NCBI GenBank assembly: GCA_905250025.1
Contig: CAJNOJ010000018.1
Location: 558,001-622,000 of the forward strand
Source of the DNA: Adineta ricciae
Lineage: Eukaryota; Rotifera; Eurotatoria; Adinetida; Adinetidae
Length of the DNA stretch: 64,000 nucleotides
Reading direction: 5' to 3'
Shown: positions 37,214 to 47,080 of the stretch, in pieces
How the letters are laid out: each line of letters begins with the position of its first letter
Numbering within the stretch: position 1 is the first letter of the stretch
Notes under the pieces: generated by a model
The model's database searches: none
The model's input: only the letters and a program-made list of their open reading frames with translations
Told to the model about the DNA's origin: nothing
Translations under genes and position numbers: made by a program

Positions 37214-39221
37214 CTAATACTCGCCGTAGAAATCACCATCGAGATCATTTTGTTGCCGATGATGATATTGGGGTAATAATAAATTTCCATGTCCATACGG
37301 TTTCTTAATCGTGCGTTTAGCACGAACAGTTAAACGTAGATTATATGGCGAAGGTCGATTATGCCATTCATGCTCATTATGAACAATACTAAGAGAAATT
37401 ATTTCGACTAAACTTTTTGGTTACTCAGAAATCGATGAAATTTACCTTAACATATTAACAATTGATTGAAGCGCATTGAGAATTGAAATTGATGTCATAG
37501 ATTCGACTTCTGAACAAGAAAAAGATACGAATAGGTGTAGATTTCATGAAATACGAACCTGTATATAATCGAAACGCATCCATTTCATCGCAGAATCGTC
37601 CGAGTTTGAAGGGATCATGTGCACGTTCGCGAGCTGCCATTAAATCGTCCATACACATTGTTAGACTGTAATTTGAATACCAAACTTCTGTAAAACTACG
37701 CACATAATCGACAAGTGAATCATTGCCGACAATTAATTCTGAATATTCTTCAGCTTCGAAATGAAATCCTAAGAGAAAGAAACAATACCATCAAATTCGA
37801 TGTTTGGTCACGAATTGAAATCAGTTTACCTTCGATTAATAGCAATCGAACGATTGTTGTGTTATGTCGCATTTCGAATTCGTGAATATTGGTGATGTTT
37901 TCACTCAAAGATACGAGAACATCATCAGATGTTTCACGAAACTTTTTCAAACACGACGCTTTCAGAAATAATCGAACAATTCGGTTCATTAATTTACGAT
38001 CGAATGATGGATCGCCCAAACGATCAATCAGTACATCGAGCAATTCGCCATAGCCATAAGCTGGCTTGATTGAGAAACATTCAAACGTATGTGCAATTAA
38101 TGTTTGATGGATTTCTATAGGAAAATGAAAAACAACATAATGAAAAGTATACGCGATTTGAACTCACCTGCTCCCAGATAGCAAACGCGATTTTTCCATA
38201 AAACATTCCATAATTCATCAGCAACAGATTCAACTGGTAACATTAATTTAATTAAGCGTAAACCAAGAAAGATGGCGATATCAGTTAGATAGTTTGTTGA
38301 ATTAACAAGAATATCATGGCTAACATCATCGAATGAAACTAACTCCATTAATTCTTCTTGGATTGGTAATGACCATGTGCCTACACAAATGCGTATCTGT
38401 GGTCAATGGAAAAAAAACGTCTTTTTCGAATACTTACACGCACGAAGAAGATCAGAAAGTTTACCAGTTAATGTAGCAATAGCTTTACTAGTCACTGATC
38501 TTGGTGGTTTCATCAGTGATTCGTCTTCTAGTAAAGTGCATGGAATAGGCGAAAGTCGTTTTGTGTTCGAATTATCTGAACTGTTCACTGGTTCATTACT
38601 GCATGAACTGGTTGCTGTCATGGCATTGGTTGCTGATGAGTGCGGAGATGAGCTTGCGTTTGACGCTGTTGTAGTACTTGTTGTGATAACAGTTAAAGGC
38701 GACGGAGCAGAAACAGGCACTGTTGTTGTTGTTGATGTTGACGATGATGATGGAGCCATCTTTCCAGACATCATCTGAGCATGGTTGATGTTCTGACCAT
38801 TTGGGCGCATGTAGAATGGCAAAGGTGAAGCAAGTTGTTGCTGAAAAAATGCTCCGCCGGGTGACGCCGGTGCTGCTGCTGCTGCTGCAGTAGCCATGAA
38901 AAACGCTGATGGTGCTGTTTGAAATGGATGATGTGGCATAGCTGAATCAGTACTATTGTTTCCAACAATCATTTGATGATGTTGCTGCATGTGACGAAAA
39001 GGCGACATGGGATTTTGTTGGGCAGCATGTTGCATCATCATAGTTTGGTGTTGTTGTTGAACAGCAGCGAAATTAGGATCGAAAAACATGGCTGCAGCTG
39101 CGTCCGATGGCATGGTTATATAGAATGTTTGCACGCCAGTCATTGGACTTGAGGGAACAAGTGGACATGCCGGCATCAGACGAATTGGACTTGGACAATA
39201 ATTACTTGGCATGGAATACAT
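37214..39221 (-). CDS. Unrecognised helical protein with A/S/T/Q-rich N-terminus
   Basis: The start is ATG 39221 (MYSMPSNYCPSPIRLMPACP). The first exon, about 800 bp, is low-complexity: His/Gln/Met runs, a poly-Ala stretch (ATAAAAAAAPAS), then Ser/Thr. The following exons, split by short introns, are ordered and helical: TSKAIATLTGKLSDLL, VSFDDVSHDILVNSTNYLTD, LIAHTFECFSIKPAYGYGEL, DVLIDRLGDPSFDRKLMNRI and MDDLMAARERAHDPFKLGRF. The end is basic then Tyr/Asp/Gly-rich (NDLDGDFYGEY), with TAG at 37216-37214. Repeated helical pairs suggest a HEAT- or MIF4G-like alpha-solenoid, perhaps in RNA metabolism given the disordered N-terminus, but I recognise no family. It appears intact. Confidence 0.75.
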
Positions 39222-40308
39222 AATAAGCAAACTAATTAAATCGAGATAAGTTTTAGTGTTTCTTTCTTTGAAAATTTATCTTTACTTTGTTTTGTATATG
39301 GACGATTACGCTTAAGAAATCAGGCAGGCAGACAAAACAGACAGAGGCGAGTACGTCTGATGGTCACACCGCGCTGTTGTAATATGATAGAGTATGATTT
39401 CAAATCGATTGTTTTTCTCTCTACTTCTTTTCGTCTTTAGTCGATTCCGTCCGACGATACAAATGACTAGAATACAACGAACTATATCTTTTGTTTTTGT
39501 AAACCATAGAGAATCGATCTATGACGAGAAGAACGAAAGAAAGAATTTCCAGATACACGTGAAGTGTAGAGAGATAGTCGACGACGAAAGAGAATACAAA
39601 GCCGAGAATGATGTGATTCTTTAGGTTCAATGTGAATTAGTATAGATAGTTCAGATAAATCAATTCACTGACTAAAGTGTACTTTGAAGAGCACAAGAAA
39701 GATATGTCATTTCTAATAAATTATCTGTAGTTGGAAGAACTTGTCTAAAAGCTTGTAGTTCTTATCGAATTATTCCGAAAAGAAAAGAAAGGATTCATGG
39801 ATTCGGCATCTACTTCGAAACATTTTTTGTGCTTCATAGCACAAGATGGATGGACTTTGCCCTTCAAAACCTGTGCGAATGATACAACAATTAGTAATAA
39901 CAGTATCAATCGTATATTGGATGTTTCTTTATGACATCACGTCGGTTTCTCCCATACTACAAATATAACAAACTTTCCAAGCATTTGGTAGATAAACTGA
40001 TAACATGATATGTTGACGCAAAGACTGTATAAGTTCGATATTAAAGGAAAGAAAATGTATTTAATTCTAGTGAGAATTTTTCCATTCTCATGTTGCATGT
40101 TTATTAGTCATTGTTCTTTTGGACATATCGAGTGTTTCATACACACACACACACATTTAAAGACAAAAAAAATGAAATCTTATAGATCGAATTGAAAACA
40201 TAGAAGAAAAAGCGAGAAACAGGTGACTAGAAATAAATAAACTAACAAGACGGATTATAAGTTGATGTTGATAAAAAAATGTGTGTAAGTTGTCTATTTA
40301 TTCGATGT
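39222..40308. other. Intergenic region, 1.1 kb
   Basis: This lies between the unknown gene (-) and the 3' end of HSP70 (-). The open frames here (for example 39394-39624) overlap on both strands and have no domain. The right part includes a short CA tract and probably the HSP70 3' UTR. Confidence 0.5.
40139..40156. repeat. (CA)n microsatellite
   Basis: There are about eight to nine CA units in tandem in the HSP70 3' flank. Confidence 0.8.
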
Positions 40309-42402
40309 TTAATCGACTTCTTCGATTGTTGGTCCCTTGCCGCCACCAGATTTAGCTCCACCATGACCGGGCATACCAGCACCAGCACCACCAGCAGCGC
40401 CAGCATCACCTCCTAGAATTAAAATGAAAATAAGATTTTCTGGTGTTTGATTCGGCATTCGATCACTTACCGTAAAGTTTGGCCATGACTGGTGAGCAGA
40501 TTTTTTCAACTTCTTTGAGTTTATGATCGAATTCGTCTTTTTCGGCCAATTGATTGGTTTCCATCCATTTGAGTGCTGATTCGATGGTTTCAGTAATTTT
40601 AGCTTTATCTTCGGATGAAATTTTGGAGGCGATCTTGTCGTCATTGATGCTTGTTTTCATGTTGAAGCAGTATGATTCAAGTGAATTCTTAGCTGAAATA
40701 CGTTCACGTTGAGCTTCATCTTCTTTCTTGTATTTTTCAGCATCAGAAACCATTCTTTCGATATCGTCTTTGGATAATCGACCTTTGTCGTTTGTAATGG
40801 TGATTTTGTTTTCACGACCGGTTGATTTATCAACGGCAGAGACGTTCAAGATACCGTTGGCATCGATATCAAATGTAACTTCAATTTGTGGTACACCACG
40901 TGGAGCAGGTGGGATGCCAGAGAGTTCGAAGTTACCGAGTAAATGATTGTCTCGTGTCATCGAACGTTCACCTTCGTAGACTTTGATGTCAACACCAGGT
41001 TGGTTATCTGAGTAGGTTGTAAACGTTTGAGTCTGTTTGGTTGGAATGGTTGTATTACGTTTGATCAAGGCTGTCATAACACCACCAGCGGTTTCAATAC
41101 CCTATAAAATAATAGATGAAAGTTTGTCTTTCGTATTATCATAACTTACCAATGAAAGTGGAGCAACATCGAGTAAAAGCACATCTTTGACTTCTTCTGA
41201 TTTATCACCAGTGAGAATAGCGGCTTGAACAGCTGCACCGTAAGCGACGGCTTCATCTGGATTGATTGATTTGTTCAATTCTTTTCCGTTGAAGAAATCT
41301 TGAAGTAATTTTTGTACTTTTGGAATACGGGTTGAGCCACCAACGAGTACGATTTCATGGATGCTGGCCTTGTCCATTTTAGCGTCGCGTAAAGCTTTTT
41401 CGACTGGTTCGAGTGTTGATCGGAAAAGATCGGCGCAAAGTTCTTCGAAACGAGCACGTGTTACTGTTGAATAGAAATCGATACCTTCATGGAGTGAATC
41501 GATTTCGATTGAGGCTTGCGATGAGGATGACAATGTACGTTTAGCACGTTCGCAAGCTGTACGTAATCGACGAAGACCACGTTTGTTTTGCGATAAGTCT
41601 TTGTTATTTTTACGTTTGAATTCTTGAACGAAGTGTGACACCATTCGGTTATCGAAATCTTCACCACCTAAATGGGTATCACCAGCTGTTGATTTGACTT
41701 CGAAGATACCTTCTTCGATTTTGAGTACTGAGACATCAAAAGTACCACCACCCAAATCGAAGATGAGAATGTTTCTTTCACCAGAGACTTTCTTATCTAA
41801 ACCGTAGGCAATAGCAGCAGCTGTCGGTTCGTTGATGATACGTAAAACGTTAAGACCAGAAATAACACCGGCATCTTTTGTTGCTTGACGTTGGGAATCA
41901 TTGAAGTAAGCTGGAACAGTGATGACAGCTTCGGAGACTTTTTTACCGAGATAAGCTTCAGCAATTTCTTTCATTTTTGTTAAAACCATGGATGAGATTT
42001 CTTCAGGAGTGAATGATTTGGTTTCATTTTTGTACTCAACTTGAATCTTGGGCTTGCCACCTTCATTGATAACTTTGAAGGGCCAGTGTTTCATATCAGC
42101 TTGAACAGTAGCATCATCGAATTTACGGCCAATGAGTCGTTTAGCATCAAAGATAGTGTTGTTAGGATTCATGGCTACTTGGTTTTTAGCCGCATCACCG
42201 ATGAGACGTTCACTATCGGTGAATGCAACATAGGATGGTGTTGTTCGGTTACCTTGGTCATTTGCAATAATTTCAACTTTACCATGTTGGAAGATACCAA
42301 CACACTAAAAAGACAAATTCAAATTTAGTCAATTGGTCTTCATCGAATCTTCTAACTTACGGAGTATGTTGTGCCTAAATCAATACCAATAGCGCGGGCC
42401 AT
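40309..42402 (-). CDS. HSPA8: Cytosolic HSP70 chaperone (HSC70/HSPA8 type)
   Basis: There are four exons. The start at 42402 gives [14 protein letters not shown]. The nucleotide-binding domain contains the phosphate loops GIDLGTTYS and [44 protein letters not shown] and [14 protein letters not shown]. The substrate domain holds [20 protein letters not shown] and [20 protein letters not shown]. The lid ends in Gly-rich [12 protein letters not shown] and the cytosolic tail GPTIEEVD, which docks the TPR co-chaperones HOP and CHIP. Introns lie after GTTYS (about 42307-42360), near 41103-41149, and before the Gly-rich tail. There is no signal peptide. It has a TATA box and heat-shock elements upstream, so it is probably stress-responsive despite having introns. 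Confidence 0.97.
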
Positions 42403-42490
42403 TTTTTGTTTAACTGCAGTTGTGATTGAATTAGATAAACAGTATAAAAATTTCGAATAGCAGACAATGTAAAAGACGCTTTGTGTTTAG

Positions 42491-42501
42491 AGTTTATATA
42501 G
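42491..42501 (-). promoter_or_regulatory. TATA box of HSP70
   Basis: The minus strand reads CTATATAAACT about 90 bp upstream of the HSP70 ATG. It lies between the start codon and the heat-shock element at 42533-42545, which is the order expected for an HSP70 promoter. Confidence 0.65.
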
Positions 42502-42532
42502 GGTATAGTAATTTTCTTTCTGGTGTAGTCGA

Positions 42533-42545
42533 GAACTTTCTCGAA
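42533..42545 (-). promoter_or_regulatory. Heat-shock element (three inverted GAA units)
   Basis: The plus strand reads GAActTTCtcGAA, three perfect alternating nGAAn units with the 2-bp spacing recognised by HSF trimers. It lies about 35 bp upstream of the HSP70 TATA box. Confidence 0.75.
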
Positions 42546-42599
42546 GAACAGAGGAGAGAAGGAGAACGCAAAAGAAAAAAGGAAGAGAAAGAGAATCAA

Positions 42600-42612
42600 G
42601 AATGTTCTCCAA
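42600..42612 (-). promoter_or_regulatory. Second heat-shock-like element
   Basis: The plus strand reads GAAtgTTCtcCAA: two perfect units and one mismatched unit with the right spacing, 55 bp further upstream. Paired elements are common in inducible HSP70 promoters. Confidence 0.5.
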
Positions 42613-42862
42613 CATGGCCGACCAAAGAGTAAAACGATGTTTTCCCCCTTTAGTCAAACTTATTCATTGAGTAAATAATTTTTTTTTGGTTTTTCCCGAA
42701 ATAATTTTTCATCAATGAAACTACGAGAATTATTTCGAATTTTCAAAAAAAGTTAAACATTCAAATGATACAAAGCGGCATCTATCCGAAACAAATCGAT
42801 TAAGCTTTCGAGAAAGAAACACACAATACGAACAAATCACACAACTAGTTTTCGCTTCATGT

Positions 42863-43503
42863 TTAGTTTTTCAATGGATAATCACATTCGAATGGAGACA
42901 AAATATGTCGGATAGCATTGTTTTGTAAGCAACCGTTGATAAACTCGTCTTTGGATAGAGATTGATTGTGATCAATGTCTAACGTACGAAAAATGTCGTA
43001 GGCAACCGATTGAGGGGACATTTGGCTGACTTTATGTGTTATTGTGAGAACTTTCTTCAGAATTTCGATCATTTCGTTTAATTCAATCGTTTGAGATTGA
43101 TCGGTATCAAATAAAGAGAATGTGTAATGCAGTTTTTCCGCTGGTTCACCAGTAGATGTTAGAGCATAAGCAATAAGAAATTCTTTGAAATCAATTCGTT
43201 GGTTTCCTTAAGAAAAAAGATGTCGACTGATGAATTTCTGAAAAGTCAATACGAACCATTGTGGTCAAATGCTTGAAAAACATTCTCAGCAATGCCTTCG
43301 ACATTTTTTGTCGAAGAATTCTCCAATTCTTTATAAAACTTGATAAATTGACTTTTGTTCAATTGACCATTCGGACACAGGCTGACAAATTCTCGGTACC
43401 AACCTTGAATAACGTGCGGTGTTAAATGCGTTTGTTTCATCAGATATCGATAATCATTTAACGACAAATCTTCGTCCATTGGACGTGGATGATGATTTCC
43501 CAT
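42863..43503 (-). CDS. Neuronal calcium sensor (EF-hand, myristoylation signal)
   Basis: There are two exons with a short intron at about 43207-43257. The start at 43503 gives MGNHHPRPMDEDLS, with Gly2 suited to N-myristoylation. The order is that of the NCS family: a degenerate first EF-hand (LCPNGQLNKSQF, with the family Cys-Pro), then three canonical loops, FDHNGNQRIDFKE, DTDQSQTIELNE and DIDHNQSLSKDE. Its length, about 195 residues, fits frequenin/hippocalcin/KChIP-type proteins. These bind membranes or channels in a calcium-dependent way, mainly in neurons. The C-terminus (FECDYPLKN) is unusual, so I do not assign a paralog. Confidence 0.87.
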
Positions 43504-44930
43504 GGTTGATTTTTTCACTAGGAAGATTTCTTCTGTTATGAGATGTCGACTGTTAGTAGGTGTTCTGGTAGGTTTTTTTTAAATACACTGTCTATCAAAC
43601 ATCACACTTGTAGATATACGCATAATAAAGAATTATGAGACACATCGTGTGACAGAAAGAGAGATGGAGAGAGAGGAAAAGGTAGGCGGAGATTGAACGA
43701 AGGAAAACATAAGGCTTATTAAAGTAGGAGAGCAATGAAAAGATAACAAGGCGAGAAGAACTAACTTATTCATACTTCAATAAAAATTTACGTTTTTAGT
43801 CTGAACACGCTGTAATTGATGACATCAAATAGAATAATGGAATGACGCACACTGAACATGTCGAGGATAAAATGTAAAAATTAGACTACGGGTAGTTTGT
43901 TTCAAATGATTCAAAGTTGTCTTGATGGGAAACTTGAAGTATACCGAGGAATTTATCTTGTTAAACGTAATAGTCTTTCAATTCTGGTATGTGCATTGGA
44001 ACGGAGATATATACTTTTCTCGACGTGATATGCCTGCATTGCATGATGAGTTCATGTCACCGGAAGAAAATAACATGATCGATAAATATACAGAAATTTA
44101 GGTAGTTTCAAACAATCTGATTACTTTAATTACAAAAGCTACAGAGAAAAGTCTTTGTAATTAAATGATAGAACATACTCTAGGTGTTTTATACTTAATC
44201 AACCTTTTTTCATAATACAATAAATCGCCTGATGTCAATTGATCATATGATCATTGTGTAAGAGGAGTGTCTGTGATTGATGATGTTCTTGAATTATACA
44301 GTTTAGTATAAATAATCATAAGTTTTATCCTTGAGAAACAATGAAGCGATCATTGAATATAGTCCATGAGACGAGCAATATGTACCAGACATAATCATCG
44401 CGACTTTAACGTGTCAAAAAGACAGATGAGGGATAGACATGCAGGGTCAAAATTGAATCAAATCGTCTGTATAATCACCTTGATCATTAAGCATATCATT
44501 TCTTTTCTTCTCTCTTTCTCTCAGACTACTTCTTTACAAAAGAAGTTTCCTACTAGAAAAATGAGATTCATCATCAAGTACGGTCTCCTTCTCTCTATCC
44601 CTCTCCTTGTTATAACAAAAATGATATGTGTAGTGAGTGTGCGTGTATATTTGTATTTTCATAGATTATATTTCTTAACAAGGTCACATATATTTTTGTA
44701 TTAGTCTCTCGTCTTATCTCTTCATATTCAGGGTTTTCTTCACCTCATACAAAAAGAAATCAGTGAGCCGTGTTTAAGAATGATGCATGAAGTGATTATC
44801 ATCGATTAGAAATCTTCTCCGCTTAAATAGACGTTCCAACTAATAACGAGCAGTAAACAAATTAAGCGAGATACTTAAGCCGTAACATTTGTTTATGCAG
44901 AAACGAGAAACCATTTGATTGTATTAGCAT
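43504..44930. other. Divergent intergenic region, 1.4 kb, no gene seen
   Basis: This is the upstream region of both the calcium sensor (-) and the ankyrin/SOCS-like gene (+). A purine-rich stretch (43650-43690) is followed by AT-rich DNA. The open frame at 44366-44704 has no domain and a biased, hydrophobic late part, and was not accepted. Confidence 0.5.
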
Positions 44931-46842
44931 ATGGGCTGCAATAATGGTAAACAGCAGGGTGAGCAGGGAAATCAAAACAATAATAGTAATAAACGATCGA
45001 CAATTAAAAAAGTACTACGTTTTCAAAAACATCGAACATCGAAGACAACGCGACCATTGAGTTACACCGAATCGACATCTCCTCATGAAGAACACAACTT
45101 TCCCATCCGACCAGTGTCCATGTTTGTTAATCTTGAACTAAGTAAGACGAGAGAAGATTTATTAGAAAAGTTGTCATGTGTATTTCTTTGAAGAAACATT
45201 AACAAATGGTTTAAATCAACCGATCAGTAATCCGAATAATCTTTCTCGTTCAACATCAACAGAATCGATTCGAACTGGTGAATATTCTTGGTAGATCTCA
45301 TTCAATTTCAATCGATCATTTTTAGAATTATCACACAATGATCAAAAAAGTCTGACAACACATTCTCAACAAACATACGAAATTGAAATTAATTTATCTA
45401 TCATCACCAAGTAGGTCAGTTAACAATTTCTATTCAAATATAATTACTAATATGTTTTAATTAATTCCATTTCTAGTATACAAGAAACTTCAGCTGAGGT
45501 CTTCGATGAAAATAGCTGGAAGTATTACATTCCATTAACATTCGAAAAAGTGTCGACAATTGCCTTATTAAAAGATCTGGTTTATTCAAGAGTTAATAAT
45601 GAACTTCTTCATATATTAAATCGGTTGAAATCCGATGAAAGTGAAGATTTTGTCGAATGGTTTTTCGATGAATTAGAATATTTCATGTCATCCTACGACG
45701 ACGATTGCAATTATAAACATAGACCTTTACTTATTCGTTCGATCGAACAAGGACGATATGATTGTTCCAAGTACCTCCTGGATCATCAGCTCTCACCAAG
45801 TAAACTCGATATAAATCTTTCCAATGATCAAGGTCGTCATTGTCTATTAATGCTTGCACATAAAAATGGGCCAATCGATATGATTGAATACTTATTAACT
45901 CGTCATATCTCGTGTCTCGATACGAATAGACTTGATTTGAATATGTTTCATTCTTTACATCACGCCTGTCGAAATTTCAATTTAGCCATAAGTGAATTAG
46001 TACTCTCACATACGAATAGAAAATCGTTGCAAATCGAAAATTCTGAATTACATACGCCACTTGACTATTGGATCGAATGTCTTTGTTCACTGAAGAAACT
46101 CAAACCAACAAATATTCAACATCATTCCGATTCACTCCGACTCGATTATTTGCTCAACGATGTCGATTATCATTCAAACGTTTCGTTCTTTCAAACGCTA
46201 ATCAACCACGGTGGACAATTAACGAAAATTCCTTTACGTTATATACGGTCAATCCTACCGCAATTAACCTTCGAGCAAAAGCTGGCTTATGTCGATCATC
46301 ATGTTAATCTTTGTTGTACTTTATATAAGAATCGTTTGTCAACATTGTTACATGATTATGATAATTTCAAGATTAGTATCCAAGCGGGAGAGATTCTAAC
46401 AGAGTTTATTTATGCTTTAGGTACGGTTCAACTTGAAGTTCAGAGTCGCTTAGCTGCACATGCATATTCGAATGTGTATGACACGGAGGATAAGTTGATG
46501 AAAACGAAAGAACATGAGGGGTTACAATCGACAATGCGTTTGTTATATTTCAAATTTTTTCGTTTATTTCAATGTATTTATAATAATCCAGATGTCAATG
46601 TAAAGAATTTTCATTTTGAACATATTTTTCGTCGAGTTTGGGTCTATTGGAAAGAGCCTGTTCGCGCATTTATTTCTCAATGTAAGCAAAAGAATTCTTC
46701 GTTGAAGTCAATCTGTCGCATTGCTTTATTCAAACGTTTAACTCATTATCCAGCGGATATTCAGTATTTACCGATAAATCCGGTATTGAAGGAATTTGTT
46801 TCGTTTGACAACCAGTTTTTTGTAATTCGGAGAAAATATTGA
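44931..46842 (+). CDS. Ankyrin-repeat / SOCS-box-like protein with lipidation-type N-terminus
   Basis: There are four exons. The start MGCNNGKQQG has Gly2 for myristoylation and Cys3 for palmitoylation. A 52-bp intron beginning GTAAGACG (about 45142-45193) explains an apparent frame break. Two further short introns lead into the main exon (about 45479-46842). It carries weak ankyrin-like repeats: RHCLLMLAHKNGPIDMIEYL, FHSLHHACRNFNLAISELVL and HTPLDYWIECL. The C-terminal SLKSICRIALFKRLTHYPAD with LPINPVLKEFVSFD fits a SOCS box (elongin B/C and cullin-5 docking). It may be a membrane-tethered substrate receptor of a cullin-RING ligase, like ASB proteins. The domain calls are by pattern only. 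Confidence 0.7.
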
Positions 46843-47080
46843 TTCATGTCTAATAGAACGACAGTATATTTTCTCGAATAGAAATAAACAGTTGAAAAGA
46901 GTTCAATGAAGATGTGATTTGAATACTGTACCTTAGCAGATGTCACTCGGTATCAATCTAATAGTAACTGAGGCGAGGCATACGTGAATCATGGCGATTA
47001 GAAACGAACGAAGAGATAAATCTCAGTTTTAATCATTCCAGTTGTAAAAATAACGTCAGATAAACTTATTATTAACGAGA

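Noticed and set aside
42041..42328. Plus-strand open frame opposite HSP70
   Set aside because: Antisense frames over HSP70 are a common codon-bias artefact.
44366..44704. 112-codon plus-strand open frame
   Set aside because: No homology pattern, odd composition shifting from basic to hydrophobic, and no splice context.
45142..45240. Frameshift in the ankyrin/SOCS-like gene
   Set aside because: A 52-bp GT-AG intron starting GTAAGACG and ending before AAACATTA restores the frame, so no mutation is needed.
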